From Bacteroidales bacterium (GTDB lineage: Bacteria; Bacteroidota; Bacteroidia; Bacteroidales; UBA932), in contig SUYV01000026.1 of the NCBI GenBank assembly GCA_015060255.1, positions 1 through 33,676 of the forward strand: DNA of 33,676 nucleotides, in the 5' to 3' direction. Below, one piece after another: positions 6,235 to 13,290 of this stretch. The first letter of the stretch is position 1. Each line of letters opens with the position of its first letter. The notes beneath the pieces were generated by a model, which saw only the letters and a program-made list of their open reading frames with translations, was not told the DNA's origin and ran no database searches. The position numbers and the translations under genes were made by a program.

Positions 6235-7092
6235 ATGAAACTGCAGACACCCGTAACCGACGAAAGATGTAATGTCGGAATATCATACAATGACAAGATC
6301 ATGATGCTGGGAAGCTGTTTTTCGGACAGCATTGGCACTCAACTGAAGAACTTCGGCTTCGATGTGTGCGTCAATCCTTTCGGCACACTGTACAATCCGG
6401 CATCCATACTCTCCAGCATCAGACGCCTTATCAGCGGCGATCCTTTCACAGCTGAAGAATGCGTCAGCATCGGAGCCGGGGACGGACGCATCTGCTCATT
6501 CAGCCACCACACATCGTTTGCACGCGGTTCCGAGGAGGATTTCATTGAAAATGCCAACAGGAAGCTGCAGGAAGCGCATTCCTTCTTCATGGAATGTAAC
6601 AAGATCATCATTACCCTCGGCACCAGCTGGTGTTTCAAGCATGTAGAGAAAGGCAGGATCGTGTCAAACTGCCTCAAGAGAAATGCGGCAGAGTTTGAAA
6701 GGATTTTCCTTGACGAAATCCAGACAGTGGCGATGCTCAACGAGATCGTGACTCTCTGTCACGACAAGGAATTCATATTCACGGTGAGTCCCATACGCCA
6801 TTTCAAGGACGGTGCGCACGGCAACCAGCTCAGCAAGGCATCACTTCTTCTGAGCGTGGACAAGATCATAAGGTCAATGGGATCCGGTCTGGACTATTTC
6901 CCTGCTTATGAAATAATGATGGACGAGCTGAGAGACTACAGATTCTACGCAGACGACATGTGCCATCCGTCACAGCAGGCCGTGGACTACATCAGAGAGC
7001 GTTTTCTTGACTGGGCACTTCCTGCGGACGAACAGGACAGGCTGAAAGAAAACATCCGCGCCTACAGGCACGGATGTCATATCGTGAAATAA
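6235..7092 (+). CDS. GSCFA domain protein (SGNH-hydrolase-like)
   Basis: A 285-residue cytoplasmic-looking protein of the GSCFA family, named after its block LGSCFSDSIG (about 26-35), which takes the place of the GDSL block of SGNH hydrolases with the Ser as presumed nucleophile. Further conserved pieces are NPFGTLYNP, IITLGTSWCF, TVSPIRHFKDG (block around 185) and DDMCHPS near residue 245, whose Asp and His fit the catalytic pair of the fold. It is thus expected to hydrolyse or transfer an ester or acyl group, but no substrate is established for the family. There is no signal peptide. It ends 10 nt from the facing OMP gene, and that gene's terminator lies in its last 17 codons. Confidence 0.88.
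   Translation: MKLQTPVTDERCNVGISYNDKIMMLGSCFSDSIGTQLKNFGFDVCVNPFGTLYNPASILSSIRRLISGDPFTAEECVSIGAGDGRICSFSHHTSFARGSEEDFIENANRKLQEAHSFFMECNKIIITLGTSWCFKHVEKGRIVSNCLKRNAAEFERIFLDEIQTVAMLNEIVTLCHDKEFIFTVSPIRHFKDGAHGNQLSKASLLLSVDKIIRSMGSGLDYFPAYEIMMDELRDYRFYADDMCHPSQQAVDYIRERFLDWALPADEQDRLKENIRAYRHGCHIVK
7044..7077 (-). terminator. Intrinsic terminator of the OMP gene, inside the GSCFA coding region
   Basis: On the minus strand ACATCCGTGCC-TGTA-GGCGCGGATGT forms an 11-bp stem (one G-U pair; forward 7052-7062 with 7067-7077) followed by TTTCTTTC. It sits 26 nt past the stop of the OMP gene (7103) and codes for the tail of the GSCFA protein on the other strand. Confidence 0.72.
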
Positions 7093-7102
7093 ATTCTGTT
7101 TT

Positions 7103-7792
7103 CTAGAAGTTAAAGCCGACACCTACATAGAATACACCGGTGTGGATAGAAGACTTGAAATTGTCTGATTTAGGTCCAGTGTATCTGTTGAGCATTCCGA
7201 TGTTGTAGCCAAGCTTTACATTAAGGTTCTCGAGGAAAGTGGCACCGACGCCTACACCAAGCTTGAGATCGAAGCGGCCGTAAGCAGGATCACCCTCTGG
7301 CTTGACAGCTGATGATGAGCCACTGCCCTTTGTAACTGTCTTGCCTGTATAGTTGTAATACTTCATGACATAGTCATCTGCACTGACCTTATTAACTGAA
7401 GAAAGACCAAAAGAGAAAACCGGGCCTACGAAAGCAGAAAGCTTTACAGAACCAAGGTCATACGAATACTTCACATTGACAGGAACATCAAGATAATGCT
7501 CTGCTATAGCTTCTCTGGTCACAACACCGAGGACTTCTTCTGAATCAGACTCACCGGCGAAAGTATAACGGAGGCCTGGCTGAAGTCCGAGTGAACCCCA
7601 TCCTTTATCAAGGAAGTTCCAGTCATATGTAGCTTCCACATAGAATCCGTCAAGACCTTCACTGTCTTTTTCATCTGCCAATCTGGTGACATTATTAAGA
7701 TGGTTGTAACCGATTCCTACACCAAACTGTGCATTTGCATCGACCGCAAGAAACATTGCCGCCGCTGCAAGAATAAAATAAAACTTCTTCAT
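7103..7792 (-). CDS. Outer-membrane beta-barrel protein (PorT/OMP_b-brl type)
   Basis: A 229-residue protein with a clear signal peptide (MKKFYFILAAAAMFLAVDANAQ) and then an alternating-strand pattern: FGVGIGYNHL, YVEATYDWNF, LGLQPGLRYTF, LDVPVNVKYSYDLGSVKLSAFVGPVFSFGL, ending in a terminal strand FYVGVGFNF with the aromatic last residue needed for barrel insertion. YLDVPVNVKY and GSVKLSAFVGP are the usual hallmark of the porin-like beta-barrel family PF13568 of Bacteroidota. An 8-stranded barrel of unknown cargo or function is likely. It is a single gene with its own promoter and with a terminator lying in the facing GSCFA gene. Confidence 0.85.
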   Translation of the reverse strand: MKKFYFILAAAAMFLAVDANAQFGVGIGYNHLNNVTRLADEKDSEGLDGFYVEATYDWNFLDKGWGSLGLQPGLRYTFAGESDSEEVLGVVTREAIAEHYLDVPVNVKYSYDLGSVKLSAFVGPVFSFGLSSVNKVSADDYVMKYYNYTGKTVTKGSGSSSAVKPEGDPAYGRFDLKLGVGVGATFLENLNVKLGYNIGMLNRYTGPKSDNFKSSIHTGVFYVGVGFNF

Positions 7793-7836
7793 ATCAATCT
7801 TAAATTAGTTAATACATTATCCAATCAAAGTGTATG

Positions 7837-7844
7837 CAAAAATA
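7837..7844 (-). promoter_or_regulatory. -7 box for the OMP gene
   Basis: TATTTTTG followed by C on the minus strand gives a leader of about 38 nt before the ATG at 7792. No convincing -33 box is seen. The rest of the 270-base gap 7793-8062 holds the promoter and operator of the ABC operon; I see no gene in it. Confidence 0.5.
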
Positions 7845-7949
7845 AGTCTTATGAATTTCCATTAAAATAGAGCGGTTTGTCTTTTAGATTACAAATAGTG
7901 TCAAAAGGGAGAATAATTTATATTTCCGAATAAATTCAACATAAATCAC

Positions 7950-7980
7950 TTTGAAAATACAAAACTTTAACTCACCTTTG
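7950..7980 (+). promoter_or_regulatory. Promoter of the ABC transporter/GntR operon
   Basis: TTTG at 7950-7953 and CACCTTTG at 7973-7980 with exactly 19 bp between them fit the Bacteroides -33/-7 pattern, with CA in place of TA. Transcription would start near 7987, giving a leader of about 76 nt. Confidence 0.65.
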
Positions 7981-7981
7981 T

Positions 7982-8005
7982 AGTGTACTACTTCACTAAT
8001 ACACC
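7982..8005. promoter_or_regulatory. Candidate operator of the YtrA-like GntR regulator
   Basis: AGTGTA at 7982-7987 and TACACC at 8000-8005 form an inverted repeat (5 of 6 bases) with 12 nt between; inner bases TA/TA continue the symmetry. It covers the predicted transcription start of the operon that encodes the regulator. The Bacillus subtilis YtrA operator is, from memory, AGTGTA-N13-TACACT, so the resemblance is close. Confidence 0.5.
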
Positions 8006-8062
8006 GCAAAGAACAACTTCCACAAGGAAGACTTAACATATAGACATTAAAAACATAACACT

Positions 8063-8890
8063 ATGATCACAATCAAAGATCTTGGATTCAGCTACGGCGA
8101 CATGCCGGTACTGAAAAACATTACGATGAATCTGGAAGAAGGCCGCATCTATGGCCTTCTCGGAGGAAACGGAGTCGGAAAGACTACCCTACTGACCTTG
8201 CTTTGCGGACTCAAGAAGCCGCAGCTCGGATCTATAGACATCGACGGGTACGCTCCATACGACAGAAAGCCGACATTCCTTGCCGACCAGTACTATCTGA
8301 GCGATGAGGTTGCAGCAATGAACATGAAAGCTGCTGACTATGCTGTCAATTACGGAAAATTCTGGACAGGATTCGACATGGGCAAATTCAACGAGGTGAT
8401 GAATGTCTTCGAGGTCGATGCGCAGCAGAAGATGAACAAGATGTCATTCGGACAACTGAAGAAGACATACATCGCCTTCGCGCTGGCATGCAACACCAAG
8501 TATCTGTTCATGGATGAACCGACTAACGGCCTTGACATCCCCTCAAAGGCACAGTTCAGAAAAGCCATCACCAGATATACACACGAAGATTCCGTGATAC
8601 TGATTTCTACGCATCAGGTACGTGATCTTGAAAACATCATCGACCCGATCATCATACTCGACCGCCAGGACGTGCTCCTGAATGCGTCTGCCGCTGAAGT
8701 TTCTGAGAAACTGTATTTCGACTATAGCAGCGAAAAGAATCCTGACGCGCTCTACTGCGAGATGATTCCGGGCGGAAACATCCAGGTATATCCCAATCAG
8801 ACAGGTGAGGACAGCAAGGTAAATCTCGAGGCTCTCTTTAACACTGTCCATCAGCACAAGGAACTTATCAAAGGAATCTTTAACAAATAG
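8063..8890 (+). CDS. ABC transporter ATP-binding protein (YtrB-type)
   Basis: A 275-residue ABC ATPase. Walker A is GGNGVGKTT (34-42), Walker B and catalytic Glu are KYLFMDE (146-152) with PTNGLD behind, and the switch His is H184 in STHQVRD. The signature motif is MSFGQ (127-131) in place of LSGGQ, with the Gly-Gln kept. The 60 residues after the ATPase core (NASAAEVSEKLYF...) are the regulatory C-terminus found in the YtrB/BcrA-like group. With the membrane protein 5 nt downstream and a GntR repressor after that, this is an exporter of the kind that responds to cell-envelope stress or antibiotics. The substrate cannot be inferred. First gene of the operon, behind the promoter and operator at 7950-8005. 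Confidence 0.87.
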   Translation: MITIKDLGFSYGDMPVLKNITMNLEEGRIYGLLGGNGVGKTTLLTLLCGLKKPQLGSIDIDGYAPYDRKPTFLADQYYLSDEVAAMNMKAADYAVNYGKFWTGFDMGKFNEVMNVFEVDAQQKMNKMSFGQLKKTYIAFALACNTKYLFMDEPTNGLDIPSKAQFRKAITRYTHEDSVILISTHQVRDLENIIDPIIILDRQDVLLNASAAEVSEKLYFDYSSEKNPDALYCEMIPGGNIQVYPNQTGEDSKVNLEALFNTVHQHKELIKGIFNK

Positions 8891-8895
8891 ACACC

Positions 8896-9780
8896 ATGAA
8901 AAACGATATATTCAATTTCCGCAGATTCGGAAAATATTTTTCTACAGACTTCAGAACGTGCTGCGCAAACTATGGGCTCAGCCTTCTCACCATTTCCCTG
9001 CTATCACCTGTGGCACTGTATTTCATTACAGCAGCATTCAATATGATGCTGGGAAACGGCTGGGATGGCCCGGATATGGGACTTCGAGTATTTGTATTCG
9101 TAGTTGCAATGATATGTCTGGTTGTGACTATGCCGGTAAAATGCTACGGCAGGATCACTGAAAAGCAGTACGGCTCATTCTGGCTTACTCTACCCGCATC
9201 CAGATTGGAGAAATTCGCAAGTATGATTCTGATGACCTGCATCATCGTTCCGGTATCGGGAGCATTGCTGTATCTGGGTCTGGATGCTGCGATATGCGCA
9301 TTGGACAGCACCTGCGGCCAAAATCTGGTAGCCGGCGGTATGGAACTTCTGCAGAAAATGGGAGAAGCCCAGGATGTTACATTCAACTTCATTGACGAGA
9401 ACATTACAATAGAGGATGCTACGCTGGCCCAGGAAATCATCAGGCAGATAAACAATCCTTGGATGTATCTGGACGAAATATTCTGCGTCACTCTGCCATT
9501 CCTGCTTGGAGCGATTTTCTTCAAGAACGGAAAGACAGTGAAAACAATTCTGGCGCTCTTTGCAATCAGCACAGCCACAAGCATAATATGCTCACCTATT
9601 CTGACCAAATGGGCTCTGGAAATAGTCAATACTGCCAATGAAGACCCTATGGCAATATTGCAGATGTTCAACAACAAGCTGTTCAAGAATCTTGTGCTCA
9701 TAGATACAGTCACCGACACCGTGACAAATCTCGCCCTGATGGCCGGCATCTGGTTCAGGATCAAGACCTTAAAACATTAG
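8896..9780 (+). CDS. ABC transporter permease (ABC-2 type)
   Basis: A 294-residue membrane protein with about six hydrophobic helices: around 30-52, 66-84 (VFVFVVAMICLVVTMPV), 107-128, 194-213, 219-240 and 262-290. The cytoplasmic loop with YGRITEKQYGSFWLTLPASRLEKF is typical of ABC-2 type permeases of Bacteroidota, where the LPAS element serves as coupling region to the ATPase. Between helices 3 and 4 there is a soluble segment of about 60 residues. It starts 5 nt after the ATPase gene and is followed after 4 nt by the GntR gene, so all three are one transcription unit and the two proteins form one transporter, presumably a homodimer of each. Confidence 0.82.
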   Translation: MKNDIFNFRRFGKYFSTDFRTCCANYGLSLLTISLLSPVALYFITAAFNMMLGNGWDGPDMGLRVFVFVVAMICLVVTMPVKCYGRITEKQYGSFWLTLPASRLEKFASMILMTCIIVPVSGALLYLGLDAAICALDSTCGQNLVAGGMELLQKMGEAQDVTFNFIDENITIEDATLAQEIIRQINNPWMYLDEIFCVTLPFLLGAIFFKNGKTVKTILALFAISTATSIICSPILTKWALEIVNTANEDPMAILQMFNNKLFKNLVLIDTVTDTVTNLALMAGIWFRIKTLKH

Positions 9781-9784
9781 GATC

Positions 9785-10135
9785 ATGGAATTCAACGGCA
9801 ACAAATCAATATATCTGCAGATATGCGATGCGATATGCGAGCGGATTCTCAGCGGAGAACTTGCACCGGATGTACGTATAATGTCTGTACGCGAGTACGG
9901 AGCAGAGATCGGAGTAAACCCCAACACCGTGATGAGGGCGTATGAAAAGCTCACAAACGACGGCATCATATACAACAAGAGGGGTATCGGCTACTTCATC
10001 AGCAGTGACGCAGCAGAAACAGTCAGGGCAAGCCAGAGAAAGGAGTTTCTTGAAAATGAGCTCCCTGAAATAATAAGGAAGATGAAGCTTCTGGGACTGT
10101 CACCGGAAGAGTGTTTGCAGGTAAATGAAAAATAA
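9785..10135 (+). CDS. GntR-family regulator, YtrA subfamily
   Basis: A 116-residue regulator. The winged helix-turn-helix is complete: SIYLQICDAICERILSGELA, IMSVREYGAEIGVNPNTVMR and AYEKLTNDGIIYNKRGIGYF. It is followed only by a short helical tail of about 40 residues (FLENELPEIIRKMKLLGLSP) for dimerisation, the hallmark of the YtrA subfamily, which lacks a large ligand-binding domain and usually controls ABC exporters. It closes the operon of the ABC ATPase and permease, and the inverted repeat AGTGTA/TACACC at their promoter is the likely binding site; it is probably an autorepressor released by envelope stress or a drug. The promoter of the next gene pair begins in its last codons. Confidence 0.9.
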   Translation: MEFNGNKSIYLQICDAICERILSGELAPDVRIMSVREYGAEIGVNPNTVMRAYEKLTNDGIIYNKRGIGYFISSDAAETVRASQRKEFLENELPEIIRKMKLLGLSPEECLQVNEK

Positions 10136-10144
10136 TTAAATTTG
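10114..10144 (+). promoter_or_regulatory. Strong promoter of the two-lipoprotein operon
   Basis: TTTG at 10114-10117, 19 bp, then TAAATTTG at 10137-10144: a full match to the Bacteroides consensus. The -33 box lies within the gntR coding region. Transcription would start near 10150, about 31 nt before the ATG at 10182. Confidence 0.75.
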
Positions 10145-10181
10145 CAGCATCTAAGACCTGAGCCGGAGTAACAAGCCCGGA

Positions 10182-10634
10182 ATGAAAAGAACATTGATAC
10201 ATATATTCATACTGCTGTTGTCCGCAACAGCAGTATTGTCGTGCAGTGCCGAAATCCATGACGCATTCAATCCGCCATTTGACTATGAAGAAAGTCCCAT
10301 GAGCATATTGATCACAGGTATTGTCACTGATAATGACAGCGGCGAACCTTTGGAAGGCATATCCATAAAATTCAAGGCATTCCCGAAAAGCGGCACAGAA
10401 TCTACATCGGTCGTCTCTGACCGGGTCTATACAGACAACAGAGGAATATTTACAATTCAGACAGCTGCTCCGGAATACTCCTTGTCATGCATCCTGATTG
10501 CAGAAGATGAGAATTCGGTATACGACAGCAGGTCCAAGGAGATAATTGTGACATGGAGCGGTCCGTCATTTGACAACAATACAAATACGTTCGTGGTCAA
10601 TGACTGCAACTTCAGTTTAACTAAAAAGCAGTGA
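10182..10634 (+). CDS. Lipoprotein with carboxypeptidase-regulatory-like domain (rSAM-associated lipoprotein type)
   Basis: A 150-residue lipoprotein: signal sequence with lipobox ATAVLSC (Cys21), then a single Ig-like fold of the carboxypeptidase-regulatory/CnaB type, with the typical ITGIVTDNDSGEPLEGISIKF start and YTDNRGIFTIQT middle. This layout resembles the small putative lipoproteins that in Bacteroidetes accompany a radical-SAM enzyme, but no radical-SAM gene lies in this window. The protein would be anchored in the outer or inner membrane and exposed to the periplasm or surface. One nt separates it from a second, similar lipoprotein, and a strong promoter precedes the pair. The function is unknown. 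Confidence 0.75.
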   Translation: MKRTLIHIFILLLSATAVLSCSAEIHDAFNPPFDYEESPMSILITGIVTDNDSGEPLEGISIKFKAFPKSGTESTSVVSDRVYTDNRGIFTIQTAAPEYSLSCILIAEDENSVYDSRSKEIIVTWSGPSFDNNTNTFVVNDCNFSLTKKQ

Positions 10635-10635
10635 T

Positions 10636-11061
10636 ATGAGAAGGATCAACATAGCAATAACAGCCATATTGTGTCTCTTTCTTACATCATGCATGGCTGA
10701 ACACATTGACGGCGAAATCATTATGGCAAACGGATATCAGATCAACGGACGTGTCCTGGATCAGGAAGAGAATCCGATACCGCATATAAAGGTCACACTA
10801 GAATGGAAAGGTCAGGACAGCCCTATCGTAATCTACACATCAGACAAAGGCATCTTCTATACGATAATGGAAAATCTTCCAGACACTTATCCCTTCACGA
10901 TAGATATCACTCTGGAAGACATTGACGGAGAAAGAAACAACGGAATATATGAATCAGAATCAGACCAGATAACGATACCGGAAGAGAATGACAACAAGAT
11001 TATAGATCCGGTTTACCATCTGACTCTCTCCACTGCTTCGGAGAACATCCCACAATCTTGA
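10636..11061 (+). CDS. Second lipoprotein with carboxypeptidase-regulatory-like domain
   Basis: A 141-residue lipoprotein: lipobox LFLTSC (Cys19), then INGRVLDQEENPIPHIKVTL, YTSDKGIFY and ITLEDIDGERNNGIYESESD, the last being close to the usual FEDIDGxENGGxF of the lipoproteins that go with radical-SAM enzymes in Bacteroidetes. It is about as long as its upstream neighbour and shares its fold but not close sequence, so the two look like diverged paralogues. Its last 62 bases overlap the 3' end of the AraC-type gene on the other strand. An intrinsic terminator at 11085-11123 lies shortly after its stop. The role is unknown. Confidence 0.75.
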   Translation: MRRINIAITAILCLFLTSCMAEHIDGEIIMANGYQINGRVLDQEENPIPHIKVTLEWKGQDSPIVIYTSDKGIFYTIMENLPDTYPFTIDITLEDIDGERNNGIYESESDQITIPEENDNKIIDPVYHLTLSTASENIPQS

Positions 11062-12193
11062 CAAACTGTCTATGGAAATTTGACTTATCGCTGAAGCCTG
11101 ACGCTTCGGCGATAATATTTATTGATGCATCCTTGTTCTCAAGCAGCAGACGCTTAGCTTCTTCTACCCTGAGATTCGTCCTCCATGTCCTGAAATCCAC
11201 TCCTATCTTTGTAGTGAAATACAGATGGAGGATTTCCTTCGAAGTATGAAGTTCCAAGGCGATTTCATCCCTGGTACGGTCATATTCCTTGTATTTCTTA
11301 TCCTTCACCCACCTTTCGATGGATTTCTGGAGCTTGGCAAATTCGGATGCAGTATATTCAGGAAGTGAAACCTCATCATTCTGATCCGACTTGCGGCGTG
11401 AAGCCAGCTTCTTCCTGCGGTTCTCATCTATTCTACGCATCAGGTCCTGACCGGAAAGCGCCTTATACGCAAATGCATCCAGCATTATCTTATGGCTGCC
11501 GAGGAACGAGATGAAATTTGCAGAGAAGTAAATAAGGAAAACAGCATACCACAGGATATAGATCTTCATGAACCCACGTGGCAACAGCATATATACCAGA
11601 ATGAATACCTGGGTAAGCATCATGATGACATAGCAGAAACGGATCCACCTTATCCTGCGATCTTCATCCTCGTCATAATACTGTTCGATCTTCTTGACAC
11701 TCTTCTTATAAACTTTATGGAACAGCAGGATATGTATCGTACACTGAATAAGGAAAAGCACTACAGATGAAGTAAGTAACATTGTCCTGTACCATGAGGG
11801 ATCCCAGAAAAAAGAACTTACGACTACAAAGCTGAGCACTGCCACCAGTCCGACATTAAGGAAGAACTTGTCATTGTCAATGAAATTGTCTTCAAGTACA
11901 TTGATCAGCGAATATGACAGGATTGCAGATGATATTGCAGTTACGACAAACATCATCAGTGATGCGAAAGTGTCATAATTGGCAATACCCGAATACCTGA
12001 AAGTCATGATCATCAAGACCGTACATACCAGGAAACATACAGCCATAGTATTCTTTGCCTTTGAGATCTTACGTGAATAATCCGTATTGGGCACCTTGAT
12101 AAGCAGGAGTATAAGGCTCAAGACAAATGATGTGACTATGGTTATGATGAGCGACAGTTCTGTATTGAAGACGAAACCTACTAGACTGGACAT
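11000..12193 (-). CDS. AraC-family regulator with membrane N-terminal domain
   Basis: A 397-residue protein. The first 240 residues hold about seven hydrophobic helices (for example LSLIITIVTSFVLSLILLLI, AVCFLVCTVLMIMTF, FIMTQVFILVYMLL-like region near 200, FMKIYILWYAVFLIYFSANF). A charged linker with RRIDENRRKKLASRRKSD follows, then the AraC DNA-binding domain at about 310-395 with the pattern ALELHTSKEILHLYFTTKIG, FRTWRTNLRVEEAKRLL and the second HTH IIAEASGFSDKSNFHRQF. Membrane-bound AraC regulators of this build are common in Bacteroidales, and their signals are mostly unknown. It faces the two lipoproteins, whose coding end it overlaps by 62 bp. No clear promoter is seen in the short gap to the DHS-like gene, so it may depend on readthrough. 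Confidence 0.82.
   Translation of the reverse strand: MSSLVGFVFNTELSLIITIVTSFVLSLILLLIKVPNTDYSRKISKAKNTMAVCFLVCTVLMIMTFRYSGIANYDTFASLMMFVVTAISSAILSYSLINVLEDNFIDNDKFFLNVGLVAVLSFVVVSSFFWDPSWYRTMLLTSSVVLFLIQCTIHILLFHKVYKKSVKKIEQYYDEDEDRRIRWIRFCYVIMMLTQVFILVYMLLPRGFMKIYILWYAVFLIYFSANFISFLGSHKIMLDAFAYKALSGQDLMRRIDENRRKKLASRRKSDQNDEVSLPEYTASEFAKLQKSIERWVKDKKYKEYDRTRDEIALELHTSKEILHLYFTTKIGVDFRTWRTNLRVEEAKRLLLENKDASINIIAEASGFSDKSNFHRQFVKIVGCSPKQWRESDGKPDL
11085..11123 (+). terminator. Terminator of the lipoprotein operon, inside the AraC gene
   Basis: TTATCGCTGAAGC (11085-11097) pairs with GCTTCGGCGATAA (11103-11115) over 13 bp with one G-U pair and a 5-nt loop; TATTTATT follows. It is 24 nt past the lipoprotein stop and codes for part of the second helix-turn-helix of the facing AraC protein. 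The interrupted U-tract lowers certainty. Confidence 0.6.
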
Positions 12194-12217
12194 TGGATCT
12201 GTGTGCTATTGGTTAAG

Positions 12218-12248
12218 AAAAAAGCCGCCGGTCATGAGGCCGGCAGCT
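12218..12248 (-). terminator. Intrinsic terminator of the DHS-like gene
   Basis: On the minus strand AGCTGCCGG-CCTCATGA-CCGGCGGCT gives a 9-bp stem (one G-U pair) followed by TTTTTT. It lies 21 nt past the stop of the DHS-like gene and 25 nt before the start of the AraC gene on the same strand. Confidence 0.8.
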
Positions 12249-12268
12249 CGAAAATATCATGTTTACGA

Positions 12269-13240
12269 TTACCAGCCGAGTACGTAAGAGAAGATGAGCG
12301 GAGCCACGATTGTCGCATCTGACTCGACGATGAAGCGCGGAGTGTCGATGTCGAGCTTGCCCCATGTGATCTTCTCGTTAGGAACTGCACCTGAGTATGA
12401 ACCATATGATGTAGTACAGTCTGAGATCTGGCAGAAGTATGCCCAGAGCGGAACATCAGGCCATGCAAGGTCCTGAGCCATCATAGGAACAACGCAGATC
12501 GGGAAGTCACCTGCTGTACCGCCACCGATCTGGAAGAAGCCTACGCCCTGTCCGCCGCAGTTCTCACGGTACCACTCTGTGAGGAAGATCATGGTCTCGA
12601 TACCGTTCTTGATCATGTTAGGATCGAACTCACCGCTGATGCAGTGTGCGGTGTAGATGTTTGCTGTAGTACAGTCCTCCCATGCAGGAACCACGATAGG
12701 AATGTTCTTCTCGCATGCTGCAAGCACCCAGCTGTCCTTAGGGTCGATCTCGTAGTACTGCTCGAGAACGCCGCTGCGGAGGAGCTTGTAGATCACTTCC
12801 CATGGGAAGAGTCTCTCGCCAGTAGCCTTCATCTCGTTCCATACGTCGAGGAGGTGGTCCTCAAGACGGCGGAATGCCTCTTCTTCAGGAATACATGTGT
12901 CAGTGACACGGTTCATATGCTTGTTGAGAAGCTCCTTCTCCTGCTCAGGTGTAAGGTCACGGTAGTTAGGAACCCTGTAGTAGTGGTTGTGAGCCACGAG
13001 GTTCATGATATCCTCCTCAAGGTTGTTTGCCGAGCAAGACACGATCTGGATCTTGTCCTGACGGATCATCTCTGCGAGAGAGAGACCGAGCTCTGCGGTC
13101 GACATGGCGCCTGCCATTGCAAGCATCATCTTTCCGCCCTTGTTCATGTGCTCGTCATATGCCTTTGCTGCGTCTACGAGGGCTGCAGAGTTGAAATGAC
13201 GATAATGATGGGTGATAAACTGTGAAATAGGTCCTTTCAT
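12269..13240 (-). CDS. Deoxyhypusine synthase-like protein (polyamine aminobutyl/aminopropyl-transferase family)
   Basis: A 323-residue member of the deoxyhypusine synthase (DHS) family, NAD-dependent enzymes that transfer an aminobutyl group from spermidine through a lysine imine. The catalytic lysine is present (K295 in ITWGKLDID, with W293 and E289 matching Trp327 and Glu323 of human DHS). NAD-binding pieces such as AMAGAMSTAELGLSLAEMI and SCSANNLEEDIMNL are also there. But the human GGGVVKHHI segment reads GGGTAGDFPI, and SDSGARPDE reads SYSGAVPNE, so His288 and Asp316 of the spermidine pocket are missing. Bacteria lack eIF5A, so the acceptor must be another amine such as putrescine or agmatine. 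It stands alone with a good terminator and is divergent from lysA. The exact reaction is unknown. Confidence 0.85.
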   Translation of the reverse strand: MKGPISQFITHHYRHFNSAALVDAAKAYDEHMNKGGKMMLAMAGAMSTAELGLSLAEMIRQDKIQIVSCSANNLEEDIMNLVAHNHYYRVPNYRDLTPEQEKELLNKHMNRVTDTCIPEEEAFRRLEDHLLDVWNEMKATGERLFPWEVIYKLLRSGVLEQYYEIDPKDSWVLAACEKNIPIVVPAWEDCTTANIYTAHCISGEFDPNMIKNGIETMIFLTEWYRENCGGQGVGFFQIGGGTAGDFPICVVPMMAQDLAWPDVPLWAYFCQISDCTTSYGSYSGAVPNEKITWGKLDIDTPRFIVESDATIVAPLIFSYVLGW

Positions 13241-13290
13241 TTTGCTGTATTTTTATTACGTTAGTTGTTGCGTAGATTTCATATATTCTG

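Noticed and set aside
6168..6338. 57-residue N-terminal extension of the outer-membrane protein
   Set aside because: It would place a signal peptide in the interior, overlap the divergent GSCFA gene and run across both promoter boxes.
7123..7134. ACACCGGTGT palindrome in the OMP gene as a regulatory site
   Set aside because: It lies in coding sequence far from a promoter and a 10-bp palindrome is expected by chance.
7793..8062. Possible small RNA or short gene in the largest intergenic gap
   Set aside because: Apart from the two promoters and the inverted repeat I see no hairpin plus U-tract or coding frame with a plausible start.
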